Positions 1-7,919 of a stretch of DNA of 64,000 nucleotides are shown in pieces. Each line of letters starts with the position of its first letter. Within the stretch, counting starts at the first letter, position 1. The position numbers and the translations under genes are program-made. Origin of the DNA: CAWEPK01 sp963835595 (GTDB lineage: Bacteria; Desulfobacterota; Syntrophorhabdia; Syntrophorhabdales; WCHB1-27); assembly GCA_963835595.1 (NCBI GenBank), contig CAWIGL010000002.1, positions 1,736,001 through 1,800,000 on the forward strand. The letters run 5' to 3'. The notes below the pieces were generated by a model. It did not search any database and was not told the DNA's origin. It worked only from the letters and a program-made list of their open reading frames with translations.

Positions 1-424
1 AAAGCTCCTTACTATAGCCGTACCGGTCCATCTCAGGCATTGCAAGGTTCGAGAAAGTCCCGACTGTGGCGAGGGTCGAGCCGCACATCGCCTTGAAGGC
101 CGTCGCGCCCGCTACGGTCGTCATTGCGAGACCGCCCGGAATATGGCCGAACCACTTGTGCGCGCCCTGATAGAGCCTCTTTGCGATATTCGAATTCGAG
201 GCGAACTCTCCCATGATGATGAAAAGGGGGATTACCGTATAGCTGTAAGTAGTGAAGTTGTCGAAAAAGTCCTTTATGACGAGATTGCAGGCTGCCGGGA
301 ACGTCATAAGAAAGATGAAGCCGAGAAAGCCGACAAGTATCATGCAATAGGCCATCTCAAGCCCCGTAAGAAAAAGGGCAAGCAGCAATATTATCCCGTA
401 TATGCCGACCGATACGTCACTCAT
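1..424 (-). CDS. TRAP transporter large permease DctM, 3' part outside window
   Basis: Large multi-spanning membrane subunit of a tripartite ATP-independent periplasmic transporter, expected to move a carboxylate (probably aromatic or organic acid) using the ion gradient. The frame opens with ATG at 424 (first residues MSDVSVGIYGIILL), eight bases inside the DctQ gene, and stays open to base 1 (about 141 codons). Visible family features are a hydrophobic first helix, the segment TVIPLFIIMGEFA and the motif GATAFKAMCGSTLATVGTF. These closely match the complete DctM at 27752-29053. It is last of the visible genes in a minus-strand operon after the acyl-CoA ligase, DctP and DctQ. The C-terminal two thirds lie outside the window. 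Family is certain; substrate is unknown. Confidence 0.93.
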   Translation of the reverse strand, partial: MSDVSVGIYGIILLLALFLTGLEMAYCMILVGFLGFIFLMTFPAACNLVIKDFFDNFTTYSYTVIPLFIIMGEFASNSNIAKRLYQGAHKWFGHIPGGLAMTTVAGATAFKAMCGSTLATVGTFSNLAMPEMDRYGYSKEL

Positions 425-902
425 TGTCTGCTCCTTTCACCTTCTTTACCAGATCGTGGAATATGGTGAAACTCTGGAGAAGAAAGCTGAGTGAAAGGGC
501 GAAACTGAACGGGTAGTACGGTATCTTGAAGCTGGCCGTACGCTCGCCCGTATGCCTCACGTCGATTCCGTACTTGAAGAAATGGTAGGCGATAAAGAGA
601 AAGAGAAGAATGCCTACGCATCTCGTGGCTATCTCTACGGCCCTTTTCCTTCCCGGGCTGAGCTTCTCCGTTATGATATCGACGATGACCTGCGCCCCGA
701 GCAGCGTCCCGTAAGGGATCGAGAAGCCGAATACGACAGACCCTCCGTATTGTATGATCTCCATCGATCCGGTAATGGGATGGCCGAAATTCCTCAGAAT
801 GACGTCGAAGAGGGTCAATACGATCATGCACCCGAGCACGCCGCCGGCAACGACGTATAGTGATTTGTCGACATTGACGATCCCTGCCATGAAACGCTTC
901 AT
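417..902 (-). CDS. TRAP transporter small permease DctQ
   Basis: 161-residue small membrane subunit that pairs with DctM. Four hydrophobic segments are visible, including the typical LTLFDVILRNFGHPI stretch after helix 1 (residues ~25-45) and a C-terminal helix followed by a charged tail. Length and arrangement are normal for the DctQ family. Its stop codon overlaps the DctM start by 8 bases, which suggests translational coupling. It lies 120 bases downstream of DctP, and that gap contains a GC-rich stem-loop. The homologue at 27277-27759 has the same place in the second TRAP cluster. Confidence 0.93.
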   Translation of the reverse strand: MKRFMAGIVNVDKSLYVVAGGVLGCMIVLTLFDVILRNFGHPITGSMEIIQYGGSVVFGFSIPYGTLLGAQVIVDIITEKLSPGRKRAVEIATRCVGILLFLFIAYHFFKYGIDVRHTGERTASFKIPYYPFSFALSLSFLLQSFTIFHDLVKKVKGADNE

Positions 903-971
903 CGCCCGCCTCCGAATCTCAAAAAAAGGACCAACTAACGAACCTGCTTCTTTATGCCCTTGTCGCTATGG

Positions 972-1010
972 CGGCGGAGGGCCGAAAGACCCTAGGCCCC
1001 GCATCCGCCG
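972..1010 (-). promoter_or_regulatory. intercistronic stem-loop between dctP and dctQ
   Basis: On the minus strand an arm at 1010-995 can pair with 983-972 over 12 base pairs (CGGCGGA...GGGCC against GGCCCTCCGCCG), with a four-base bulge. No T-run follows, so it is not a classical terminator. Such structures after a binding-protein gene commonly protect the upstream mRNA and lower the output of the membrane subunits. That role is inferred from position. Confidence 0.45.
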
Positions 1011-1022
1011 TCGATTTCCATA

Positions 1023-2045
1023 TTACTCGTGCGTCTTCAGGTAGTCCTGGCAGAACTTCAGCGCCTGGTCGCCGGGGAGACCCTTCGACTTCGCCATCTT
1101 GACGTAGCCGCTCAGGATCGGCTTCATCTTCTGGGCCGTTGCCGCTTCCTCTTCCTTAGAGACCTTGATGAAATTCACGCCCTTACCCTTGGCGAAGGCC
1201 ACCGCGTTACTGTCGAGCTGGACCCACAGCTTGCCGAACTTTTCGGCGTACTCGTCATTGAGCTTATCTATTGTCTTCTGATCGGCAGGGGATATGGCGC
1301 TCCATTTGGCCTTGTTCATAATGGCGTACATGGATGTCATGTACGACATGCCGTAATCCTCGATCACCGTCTTGACGACTTCGGCTATCTTGAAACCCTG
1401 GAGGGCTTCCAGGGGGAAGAGGCAGCCATCGACCAGACCTCTCGAAAGGCCGTCGTACGTTTCGGTGACCGGCATCGTTACGGGGGATGCGCCGAGGTTC
1501 TTGACTATATCGACGTTTTCCGCATTGGCCTTTATCCTGAGTCCCTTTACCTCGTTAATCGACTTGACCGGTTTCTTCGTAAAAATGAAGCCGGGGGCGG
1601 CGCCGTGGAGGAAGAGGACATGGACGTCGTCGAATTCCTTCGGCCTGAATTTGTTGTAATATGCGTTGGCCAGCATGGTTGCCTGATAACCGTTCCTGTA
1701 TCCCAGGGGCTGCTGCAAGACCTCGGAGAGGGGAAGCCTGCCCGGTGAATACGCAAGCAGGTTCGTGCCGACATCGACTACGCCCTTTGCCGTGTTGTCG
1801 TAAACCTGCATGGGCGGCGAAAGGGTATTGCTCGCGTATACGGCCACGGTAATCCTTCCGGAGGTGGCCTTCTCGACATCCTTGCCCCACTGATCGAAGA
1901 GCTTCGTCATCGGGTGCTGAGGGGGCCAGATCGATGAAAGCCTGAGCTTCATCGTCTTCTCCTGCGCCTGCGCAGGAACGGCCGATACGCTTAGCGTCCA
2001 CGCCGCGAGAAGGACGCAGCAGAGGACAAACACCAACTTTTTCAT
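1023..2045 (-). CDS. TRAP transporter substrate-binding protein DctP
   Basis: 340-residue periplasmic solute receptor. Residues 1-27 form a Sec signal peptide with an AQA cleavage site. The mature protein has the DctP pattern, including the central segment GLRIKANAENVDIVKNLGASPVTM... and the ETYDGLSRGLVDG motif that shapes the ligand pocket. Start codon ATG at 2045 has a GGAGG box five bases upstream. Downstream come DctQ and DctM; 54 bases upstream is an acyl-CoA ligase, so imported acid is probably activated directly to a CoA ester. It is clearly diverged from the DctP pair at 26180 and 33440. Ligand unknown. Confidence 0.93.
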   Translation of the reverse strand: MKKLVFVLCCVLLAAWTLSVSAVPAQAQEKTMKLRLSSIWPPQHPMTKLFDQWGKDVEKATSGRITVAVYASNTLSPPMQVYDNTAKGVVDVGTNLLAYSPGRLPLSEVLQQPLGYRNGYQATMLANAYYNKFRPKEFDDVHVLFLHGAAPGFIFTKKPVKSINEVKGLRIKANAENVDIVKNLGASPVTMPVTETYDGLSRGLVDGCLFPLEALQGFKIAEVVKTVIEDYGMSYMTSMYAIMNKAKWSAISPADQKTIDKLNDEYAEKFGKLWVQLDSNAVAFAKGKGVNFIKVSKEEEAATAQKMKPILSGYVKMAKSKGLPGDQALKFCQDYLKTHE

Positions 2046-2099
2046 TGTCTCCTCCCTGATCTTATCGTTTTTTGGCTTAGCACCTTACAGCCGCCGGCC

Positions 2100-3605
2100 T
2101 CACTTTTCGCCCGGCCCGCCGGCGGGCGCTGTTGCCTTAAGCTCCCGTTTGAGTATCTTTCCGGCGGCGTTCTTCGGCAGCTCCTCCACCTCTATATAAT
2201 CCTTGGGCACCTTGAACGCCGATATGCGCGATTTCAAAAACGACTTCATCCCTTGCGCGTCGAGGGCGCGGCCCTCCTTCGGCACGATGAAGGCGACGAC
2301 CCGCTCCCCCCAGTCCCTGTCGGGCATACCCACGACCGCGCACTCCTGCACCTCCGGCATCAAATAGATCACCTCTTCCACCTCGCGAGGGTAAACGTTC
2401 TCGCCGCCCGTTATAATCATGTCCTTCAACCGGTCGACTATGAAGAGGTAGCCCTTCTCGTCGAGCAGGCCGATATCGCCGGAGCGATACCAGCCGTCCG
2501 GCCAGAAGGCGGCCTTCGTCTCCTCCGGGTTGTCCAGGTAGCCCTTCATTATGTTGTGCCCTTTGATGCATATCTCCCCTTCATGGCCGGCGCCAAGCCG
2601 GTTGCCGGAAAGGTCCCTTATCTCGACCTCCACCCCGGGCACGGTCTCACCCACCGAGGCCACAACGTGCCTGTAGTAATGGTTGTACGTCACCGCCGAG
2701 GCCGATTCCGTCATCCCGTACCCCTCGGAGATGTCGATGCCCGTCACTTCCTTCCATTTGCGGATGATCTCGGCGGGCAGGCTTGCCGCAGCCGAGAAGC
2801 AGTAGCGCACCGCGCCGAGCCTCTCTTTAAGGTCGGGCAGGGCAAGGAGGCGCGTGAAGACGGTCGGGACGGCGAAGAGCTTTGTGACGCGCCGCTCCTT
2901 CAGGATGGCAAGGACCCGGTCGAGGTTGAACGATGGCGTAAGCTCCAGACAGCCTGCAGAAAGAATGGTCGCGTGCGTTATGTGCATCTGGCCGAATACA
3001 TGGTTCAGGGGGAGGAAGAGAAGGGCGCGGTCATTCTGGGTCGATCTCTCGCTGTAGGCGACGTTGTGGGCAGACACGTTTATGTTCTCGTGGGTGAGCA
3101 TGACGCCCTTCGGGGTGCCGGTCGTGCCGCCCGTGTAGAGGATGGCGGCGACGTCGGTCCTGTCGCGGTCCAGGGCCTTTGCATACGCCTTGGCGCGGCG
3201 GCAGAAGGCGGCCATATCGAGGGCGCCTCCCGTGCTTATGACCCGGCCGTCCGCGCCCGTCCCGAGGATGCGCGCCATCTCGTCTGCCCTGTCGGTGAAG
3301 ACCATGCGGGGCTTCGCGTGGCCCACGAGGAGGGCCATCTCGTCGAAGGTGAGGGCGCCCGAAAGGGTGACGGCTGCCGCGCCTGCCTTCAGCACCCCGA
3401 AATAAAACGCGAGCCACTCGGGGCAATTGGCCGAGCAGAGGGCGACGTGGTCTCCCGGCGCTATCCCGCTCTCGATAAGCGCGGAGGCTATCAACCCTGC
3501 CTGCTCGTCGAGGCGGGCATAGGTCGTCTCATTGCCGTCCTGGCTTATGGCGGGGTTGTCGGGGAAGAAAAGGGCCGATCTCTCCAGATTTGCAGCAACG
3601 TTCAT
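2100..3605 (-). CDS. AMP-forming acyl/aryl-CoA ligase
   Basis: 501-residue member of the ANL adenylating superfamily, which joins a carboxylic acid to CoA with ATP hydrolysed to AMP. Seen: the P-loop YTGGTTGTPKGV (residues ~160-172), the adenylate motif GYGMTES, the hinge motif with YRSGDIG and VDRLKDMI, and the C-terminal catalytic lysine region PKNAAGKILKREL. The ATG at 3605 is preferred over GTG at 3611 because AGGAG stands five bases before it. It is first gene of the minus-strand operon with the TRAP system and diverges from the gntR gene at 3725. The family covers medium-chain, benzoate and cyclohexanecarboxylate ligases, so the substrate cannot be fixed. Confidence 0.9.
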   Translation of the reverse strand: MNVAANLERSALFFPDNPAISQDGNETTYARLDEQAGLIASALIESGIAPGDHVALCSANCPEWLAFYFGVLKAGAAAVTLSGALTFDEMALLVGHAKPRMVFTDRADEMARILGTGADGRVISTGGALDMAAFCRRAKAYAKALDRDRTDVAAILYTGGTTGTPKGVMLTHENINVSAHNVAYSERSTQNDRALLFLPLNHVFGQMHITHATILSAGCLELTPSFNLDRVLAILKERRVTKLFAVPTVFTRLLALPDLKERLGAVRYCFSAAASLPAEIIRKWKEVTGIDISEGYGMTESASAVTYNHYYRHVVASVGETVPGVEVEIRDLSGNRLGAGHEGEICIKGHNIMKGYLDNPEETKAAFWPDGWYRSGDIGLLDEKGYLFIVDRLKDMIITGGENVYPREVEEVIYLMPEVQECAVVGMPDRDWGERVVAFIVPKEGRALDAQGMKSFLKSRISAFKVPKDYIEVEELPKNAAGKILKRELKATAPAGGPGEK

Positions 3606-3673
3606 CTCCACTCCTGTATGGAAACGTCTCGACGCCTACAATCTTTGTTGGTATAAACATTTGACCTTAGTCC

Positions 3674-3703
3674 TTGATTAAATGTCAAGAATTTTATGAT
3701 AAT
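3674..3703 (+). promoter_or_regulatory. possible promoter of the gntR gene
   Basis: TTGATT (3674-3679) and GATAAT (3698-3703) are separated by 18 bases and lie about 20 bases before the GntR start. The fit to sigma-70 is moderate. No convincing inverted repeat was found in this divergent intergenic region, so an operator could not be assigned. Confidence 0.3.
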
Positions 3704-3724
3704 AAGATTGACAGGGAGAGTCCG

Positions 3725-4570
3725 ATGGCGTATTGTAAAGAGAAATTTATGGATATACGCAGGTTTAAGCCGATCAAGCAGTCGCGCGTCTCGGAGGAGG
3801 TGGCCGGCCAGCTCAAGCAGTCGATCCTCCTCGGCAATTTCAAGGCGGGGGACAGGCTCCCTTCAGAGCGCCAGCTCGCCGAGGAATTCGAGGTGAGCCG
3901 CGTGGCGATCCGCGAGGCCTTGCGCGCCCTCGGCAACGCGGGCTTTATAAGCGTCCGCCAGGGGCCGACGGGCGGCGCCTTCGTCACGGAGCTGACCTTC
4001 GCGCACCTGGCCGATACGTACCTCGACCTTTTTCTCAGCAACAAGATCTCCATCCCGGAGCTGCACCAGGTAAGGGTGCTCGTGGAGCCGGAGGTGGCCC
4101 GCCTCGCTGCGCAGCACGTCACGGACGAGTACGCCAACCGCCTCACCGCTGCATCGGCTGCGGAAAACCTTCCCCCTGTCGCCCTGCCGGAAGACATCGA
4201 CAGGAAGCAGGCCCTCCACTTCATACTGGCCGAGATGTGCGGTAACCGTTTCTACGAGGGCCTGGTGCACTCGATGCTGAAGCTGACGAGACAGGTGGTG
4301 GAGGTCATAAACCCGGACCCCTGGGACATGCACCCGGGCAACTGGCACGTGCCTGTCGTCAAGGCTGTTTTGAGCAAGAACAGCGAGGCTTCCTACGAGG
4401 CCATGCGCTTCCACGCGACCGAGTTCGGCGAGCGCCTGATCGCCCTTGAGAAATCGTTCCGCGAAGAAAACGCGTTCAGCGGCCGGGTCCTTAAAGCGAG
4501 CGTTATGGCCGCCGAAGCCGACAGGAAAAAGCGCTCCATTGCGGGCGCCCTCTCACGCGTGCCCCACTGA
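3725..4570 (+). CDS. GntR-family regulator, FadR/FCD-like
   Basis: 281-residue transcription factor. The N-terminal winged helix-turn-helix (about residues 20-85) carries the GntR signature GDRLPSERQLAEEFEVSRVAIREALRAL split over two helices. The C-terminal helical domain resembles ligand-binding FCD domains that sense acids or acyl-CoAs. ATG 3725 was chosen because GGGAGAG lies four bases upstream; an in-frame TTG at 3674 and an ATG at 3749 are alternatives. It is divergent from the ligase-TRAP operon (start 3605), the usual position for a local repressor. Effector and operator are unknown. Confidence 0.85.
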   Translation: MAYCKEKFMDIRRFKPIKQSRVSEEVAGQLKQSILLGNFKAGDRLPSERQLAEEFEVSRVAIREALRALGNAGFISVRQGPTGGAFVTELTFAHLADTYLDLFLSNKISIPELHQVRVLVEPEVARLAAQHVTDEYANRLTAASAAENLPPVALPEDIDRKQALHFILAEMCGNRFYEGLVHSMLKLTRQVVEVINPDPWDMHPGNWHVPVVKAVLSKNSEASYEAMRFHATEFGERLIALEKSFREENAFSGRVLKASVMAAEADRKKRSIAGALSRVPH

Positions 4571-4659
4571 GGGCGCAAAGGCCCTGCCTGCCGCCCCGGT
4601 CCGTCCTGCCCGCGGCCGCCATGTTCACACCCACTTGTCCCGGCCACTGTCCCGGCCAC

Positions 4660-4689
4660 TTGAACGGCGGGCCGGAAAAGGTATAGAAT
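4660..4689 (+). promoter_or_regulatory. promoter of the aldo/keto reductase operon
   Basis: TTGAAC (4660-4665) and TAGAAT (4684-4689) with an 18-base spacer, 38 bases before the start codon. A TAGAAT -10 box also occurs before uvrB and the SNase gene in this window. Confidence 0.5.
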
Positions 4690-4727
4690 TCTCCTATAAG
4701 ACGCGAGAAGCCACCCCAGGAGGAGAT

Positions 4728-5882
4728 ATGAAAAAGCGGGAAAAGTCGTGCTCGATGAACAGAAGGGATTTCCTCAAAACAGGCATGGCCGGGGCCGCCG
4801 CTGCCTCCTTGGGCATCGGAGGGCTGGAAGGGGTGCTCCACGCCGAGTCCGACCCGCAGCTCGTCTACCGCACCCTCGGCAGGACAGGCCTGAAGGTGAC
4901 GACCTTGAGCTTCGGCGCGATGCTGACCCCGGAGTACGAGGTCATACGGGCGGGTCTCGATGCGGGCATCAACTACGTCGATACGGCGCGCCGCTACTTG
5001 AACGGGAGGAGCGAGTCGATAGTCGGCAGGGCCGTCCGGGGCATCCGCGACAAGGTCTACATCGCCACGAAGACGAAGCCTGACTCGAATACGCGGGAGG
5101 CGATCATGGCCGACGTGGAGACGAGCCTTAGGGGCCTCGGCACGGACCACATCGACGTGATCCAGCTCCACAACCTCGAAAACCCCAAGCGGGCCTTTAT
5201 CCCGGAGGTGCGTGAGGCGTACGCAGACTTACGGAAGCAGGGAAAGGTGCGGTTTTTCGGCGTGACTACCCATACGAACCAGGCGGAGGTAATCAACGGT
5301 ATCATCGATGACCCGAAGAAGTTCTTCGACACGGTCCTCGTGGGCTACAACGCGAAGAGCGACCCTTCGGTGAAACAGGCGATAGCCCGCGCAAAGGCGG
5401 CGGGCATAGGCGTGATCGCGATGAAGATCCAGATGGGGGGCTACAGGAAGGAGAACGAGCCGCTGCCGCCCGAGCAGGCCGCCGCCGCCTTCAAGTGGGT
5501 GATCCAGGATGAGAACGTGGCGTGCGCCATCCCCGGCATGAAGACCCTCGACCAGGTAAGGCAGATGATGCCGCTCATGTCTGCCCGCATTACGAATAAG
5601 GACCGGCGCATATTGCAGGAGTACGCGAAGGCTGTCGACGGCTATTTTTGCAGGCTCTGCGCCCGGTGCGAGCCTACCTGCCCCAACGGGGTGCGGATAA
5701 GCGTAGTCAACCGCGCCCTGATGTACGCCGAGGGCTACAGGGAATACGCCCTCGCGAAGGCGACCTTCAGGGAAGCGCCCAACGCCCGGCGCTGCTCGGA
5801 CTGCGCCGGTTGCGTCGCCCGGTGTGTCAACGGTCTCGATATAGCGGGGAAGATGCGTCAGGCGGAGCGGCTTTTCGCATGA
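4728..5882 (+). CDS. Tat-exported aldo/keto reductase with C-terminal 4Fe-4S domain
   Basis: 384 residues. The N-terminus holds a twin-arginine signal (NRRDFLKTG, residues ~11-19, then an alanine/glycine-rich hydrophobic stretch). Residues ~45-310 are an aldo/keto reductase barrel (RTLGRTGLKVTTLSFG; tetrad-region DTARRYLNGRSE; VIQLHNLEN). The C-terminus has two cysteine groups, CRLCARCEPTC and CSDCAGCVARC, typical of 4Fe-4S binding. This Fe-S type of aldo/keto reductase is known in anaerobes; physiological substrates are mostly unknown. In the classical barrel the catalytic Tyr follows DTA; here RRY is present. A strong AGGAGGAG box precedes the start. The downstream gene overlaps by four bases. 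Confidence 0.88.
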   Translation: MKKREKSCSMNRRDFLKTGMAGAAAASLGIGGLEGVLHAESDPQLVYRTLGRTGLKVTTLSFGAMLTPEYEVIRAGLDAGINYVDTARRYLNGRSESIVGRAVRGIRDKVYIATKTKPDSNTREAIMADVETSLRGLGTDHIDVIQLHNLENPKRAFIPEVREAYADLRKQGKVRFFGVTTHTNQAEVINGIIDDPKKFFDTVLVGYNAKSDPSVKQAIARAKAAGIGVIAMKIQMGGYRKENEPLPPEQAAAAFKWVIQDENVACAIPGMKTLDQVRQMMPLMSARITNKDRRILQEYAKAVDGYFCRLCARCEPTCPNGVRISVVNRALMYAEGYREYALAKATFREAPNARRCSDCAGCVARCVNGLDIAGKMRQAERLFA

Positions 5883-6865
5883 AACAATCATTGGGGTTCA
5901 GCACCCCCTCCACGAGCAAAGCTCGTGGAGCCTCCCCGCTCAGCGCTTCGCATACGCTCGTTTTTACACTGCTGTTTGCCGCAGCAGTGTATTTATTAAT
6001 TGCGCTTGCTCTCCCGGCCGCCGCCGCCGAAAAAGGCGTCGAGGACCTTCTGCCCGCGCAATGCGCCCCCGGCTGGTCGATGGAGGGCAAGCCTGCGACG
6101 TACACCCCGCAGACCCTCTATAAGTATATCGACGGAGAGGCGGAGATGTATTTGCCTTACGGGTTCGAGAAGGCGGCGACCGTAAGGTACTCGCGGATAG
6201 GCGGCAAAGGCTACGGGGTCGTGGCGAGCATCTTCAGGATGGGGTCGCTCCTCGACGCCTTCGGGATCTACGCGAGCTACCGGGGACCGGGCGTGGAGCC
6301 GGCGGCGGTCGGCGTGGAGGGCTTCGGCGACGAGTCGCAGTTGATGTTCTACCAGGACCGCTACTTCGTCCGCATCGAGGTCTCCGGGGCCTCAAAGGGC
6401 GATGCAGCCGTCTTCCGGTCGTGCGCGGCGGCGATCTCGAAGAGCCTCCCTGCCGGCCGGGAAAGGCCGAAGGAGCTCGCGTTGATCAAGGTCCCCGGCG
6501 TCGTCCCGTTGACGGACCGGTACTACCCGTCGGGCCTCCTCGGCTACGGCTTCTTCGGGGGGGGCCTGACTGCGGAATCGATGCTCGGGGCTGAGCGGGT
6601 GAAGATATTCGTCATGCTCTTCCCGTCGGCGGAGGCCGCAGTGCGGGGGCTGGAAGAATACGCCGCATATCTGAAGACATCGAAAGGCGGCTCGCAAGCT
6701 CCAGCCGGGAAAGACGAAAGCCTCCTGCACGCGACCGACCCTTTGTATAAAGGCATGGCCCTCTCCCGCTCCGGCAGGTTTGTCGTCGGCGCTGCGGGCC
6801 TCAAGGACGCCGCTTCCGGGGACGCGCTCGTTGGTGCATTGAAGGAGCGCCTGCCCAAGGAGTGA
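5879..6865 (+). CDS. secreted DUF6599-like protein of unknown function
   Basis: 328 residues, starting at an ATG that overlaps the reductase stop (ATGA). It has a hydrophobic export segment at residues ~28-50 (TLVFTLLFAAAVYLLIALAL) ending at AAAAE. The mature part contains LYKYIDGEAEMYLPYGF and later a repeated, related alpha/beta pattern, reminiscent of the DUF6599 family; that assignment is from memory of the pattern only. The region between Met1 and the signal helix (residues ~4-24) is encoded by a dispersed repeat with a perfect hairpin. Coupling to the exported reductase suggests a shared periplasmic role. Confidence 0.75.
   Translation: MKQSLGFSTPSTSKARGASPLSASHTLVFTLLFAAAVYLLIALALPAAAAEKGVEDLLPAQCAPGWSMEGKPATYTPQTLYKYIDGEAEMYLPYGFEKAATVRYSRIGGKGYGVVASIFRMGSLLDAFGIYASYRGPGVEPAAVGVEGFGDESQLMFYQDRYFVRIEVSGASKGDAAVFRSCAAAISKSLPAGRERPKELALIKVPGVVPLTDRYYPSGLLGYGFFGGGLTAESMLGAERVKIFVMLFPSAEAAVRGLEEYAAYLKTSKGGSQAPAGKDESLLHATDPLYKGMALSRSGRFVVGAAGLKDAASGDALVGALKERLPKE
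5890..5930 (+). repeat. dispersed intragenic repeat, copy 1 (hairpin inside coding sequence)
   Basis: Bases 5890-5922 match 7955-7988 in all but about three or four positions. Here the second half forms a perfect 10-bp stem, CTCCACGAGC (5908-5917), loop AAA, GCTCGTGGAG (5921-5930). It lies within the first codons of the secreted protein gene and is translated as a TPSTSKA-containing peptide. Confidence 0.65.
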
Positions 6866-6876
6866 CGCCTTGCGGC

Positions 6877-6898
6877 CCCGCACGTAGCGGGCGCTTTT
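6877..6898 (+). terminator. weak intrinsic terminator after the DUF6599-like gene
   Basis: CCCGC (6877-6881), loop ACGTA, GCGGG (6887-6891), then TTTT at 6895-6898. The convergent methyltransferase gene ends at 6897, so the site overlaps its stop codon. Confidence 0.35.
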
Positions 6899-7919
6899 AC
6901 CCGTGCTTTTGCGCCCTGATGAGGCTGTCCATCCCGTCCGACTCCCGGACGCGCTCTACGCCTGCGAAGCCCGCCTTTTCGAGGCCGGCCTTTGTCTCCT
7001 CGAAGATGTAAGTATTCCCCCCGCTCGTGCCGACCAGCATGTTGACTGCGAAGAGCGCGCCCCCGACGGGCCGGGTGCGGGAGGCGTCCATGACGAAGTC
7101 CCTGATGAGCAGGCTGCCGCCGGGCGCCAATGCGCGGAAAATCTTTTGATAAAGCATCAGGTTCCCGGCTGCGTCGTTCTGGTGGATGATCGCAGAGAGT
7201 AAGGCAAGGTCGCAGCCGGAAGGCAGCTCGTCCCTGTAAAAATCGCCCGCCGCAAGGGTTACCCTCTCGGTAAGCCCTTCCGCCGCGATCTGCTCGCCCG
7301 CCATATCGACTACCGGCGGCAGGTCGAAGAGGACGGCGGTCATCTTCGGGTTGCGCTTCAGGAAGGCTATCGTGTAGACCCCTGAGCCGCCGCCGATGTC
7401 GAGGAGGCGGCGAAAGCCGGAGGCATCGAAGCCGGACGCGATCTCCGTCGAAAGGCGCAGACCTATCGCGTGCATCGCCCCGATGAATGCCCTGCGGCTT
7501 GCCTCTCCCGTCTCCCCCACCGCCCTTGCAACCGGCCGGCCCGTGCGGACGACCTCGGTCAGGCCGCTCCATTTGGACCAGAGATCGTTGAAATGGAGGA
7601 GCATCGGAAGGACCGTGCCTTCGCGGGCCGACGCAAGGAGCGCCCCCCTGCCGGACAGGCTGAAGGCGTCCCCTTCTTTGTGCAGGAATCCGAGGGCGGC
7701 CAAGGCGTCGAGGAGCCGCTCCAGTGCGCGCCCGTCGCAGCGGAGGGCCGCAGCGAGCCGTCCGGCTGTCGAAGGGCGTCCGTCGAGGAGCGTGAAAAGG
7801 TCGAGCTCCGCGCCGGTCAGGATGACCCTGATCCGCCAGAAGCCCATTATCTCTTCCATAAGCGCCTCGCGCCCGTCAGGAGCGTCCGTCTTTGCGTCCC
7901 TTCCTTCCGCCGAATCCAT
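6897..7919 (-). CDS. SAM-dependent O-methyltransferase (plant COMT/HIOMT-like type)
   Basis: 340 residues. N-terminal winged-helix dimerisation domain (residues ~20-110) is followed by a class I methyltransferase fold with the SAM motif LLDIGGGSGVYTIAF (residues ~172-186) and an acidic residue after strand 2 (LFDLPPV). Such enzymes methylate small phenolic or ring hydroxyls, or methylated-amine precursors. ATG 7919 has GGAGG six bases upstream, which makes it overlap the amidase end by 44 bases; ATG 7859 would avoid the overlap but has a poorer ribosome site. Last gene of a tight minus-strand trio. Substrate unknown. Confidence 0.82.
   Translation of the reverse strand: MDSAEGRDAKTDAPDGREALMEEIMGFWRIRVILTGAELDLFTLLDGRPSTAGRLAAALRCDGRALERLLDALAALGFLHKEGDAFSLSGRGALLASAREGTVLPMLLHFNDLWSKWSGLTEVVRTGRPVARAVGETGEASRRAFIGAMHAIGLRLSTEIASGFDASGFRRLLDIGGGSGVYTIAFLKRNPKMTAVLFDLPPVVDMAGEQIAAEGLTERVTLAAGDFYRDELPSGCDLALLSAIIHQNDAAGNLMLYQKIFRALAPGGSLLIRDFVMDASRTRPVGGALFAVNMLVGTSGGNTYIFEETKAGLEKAGFAGVERVRESDGMDSLIRAQKHG

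Noticed and set aside
2253..3656. Long plus-strand open frame (467 codons) opposite the first acyl-CoA ligase
   Set aside because: It is antisense to a gene with full ANL motifs and has no domain resemblance; long shadow frames are expected in GC-rich DNA.
3612..3724. TGTCGA operator in the divergent ligase/gntR region at the left
   Set aside because: Only a short TTGAC...GTCAA match exists; the TGTCGA palindrome is absent, so this regulator probably uses another site.
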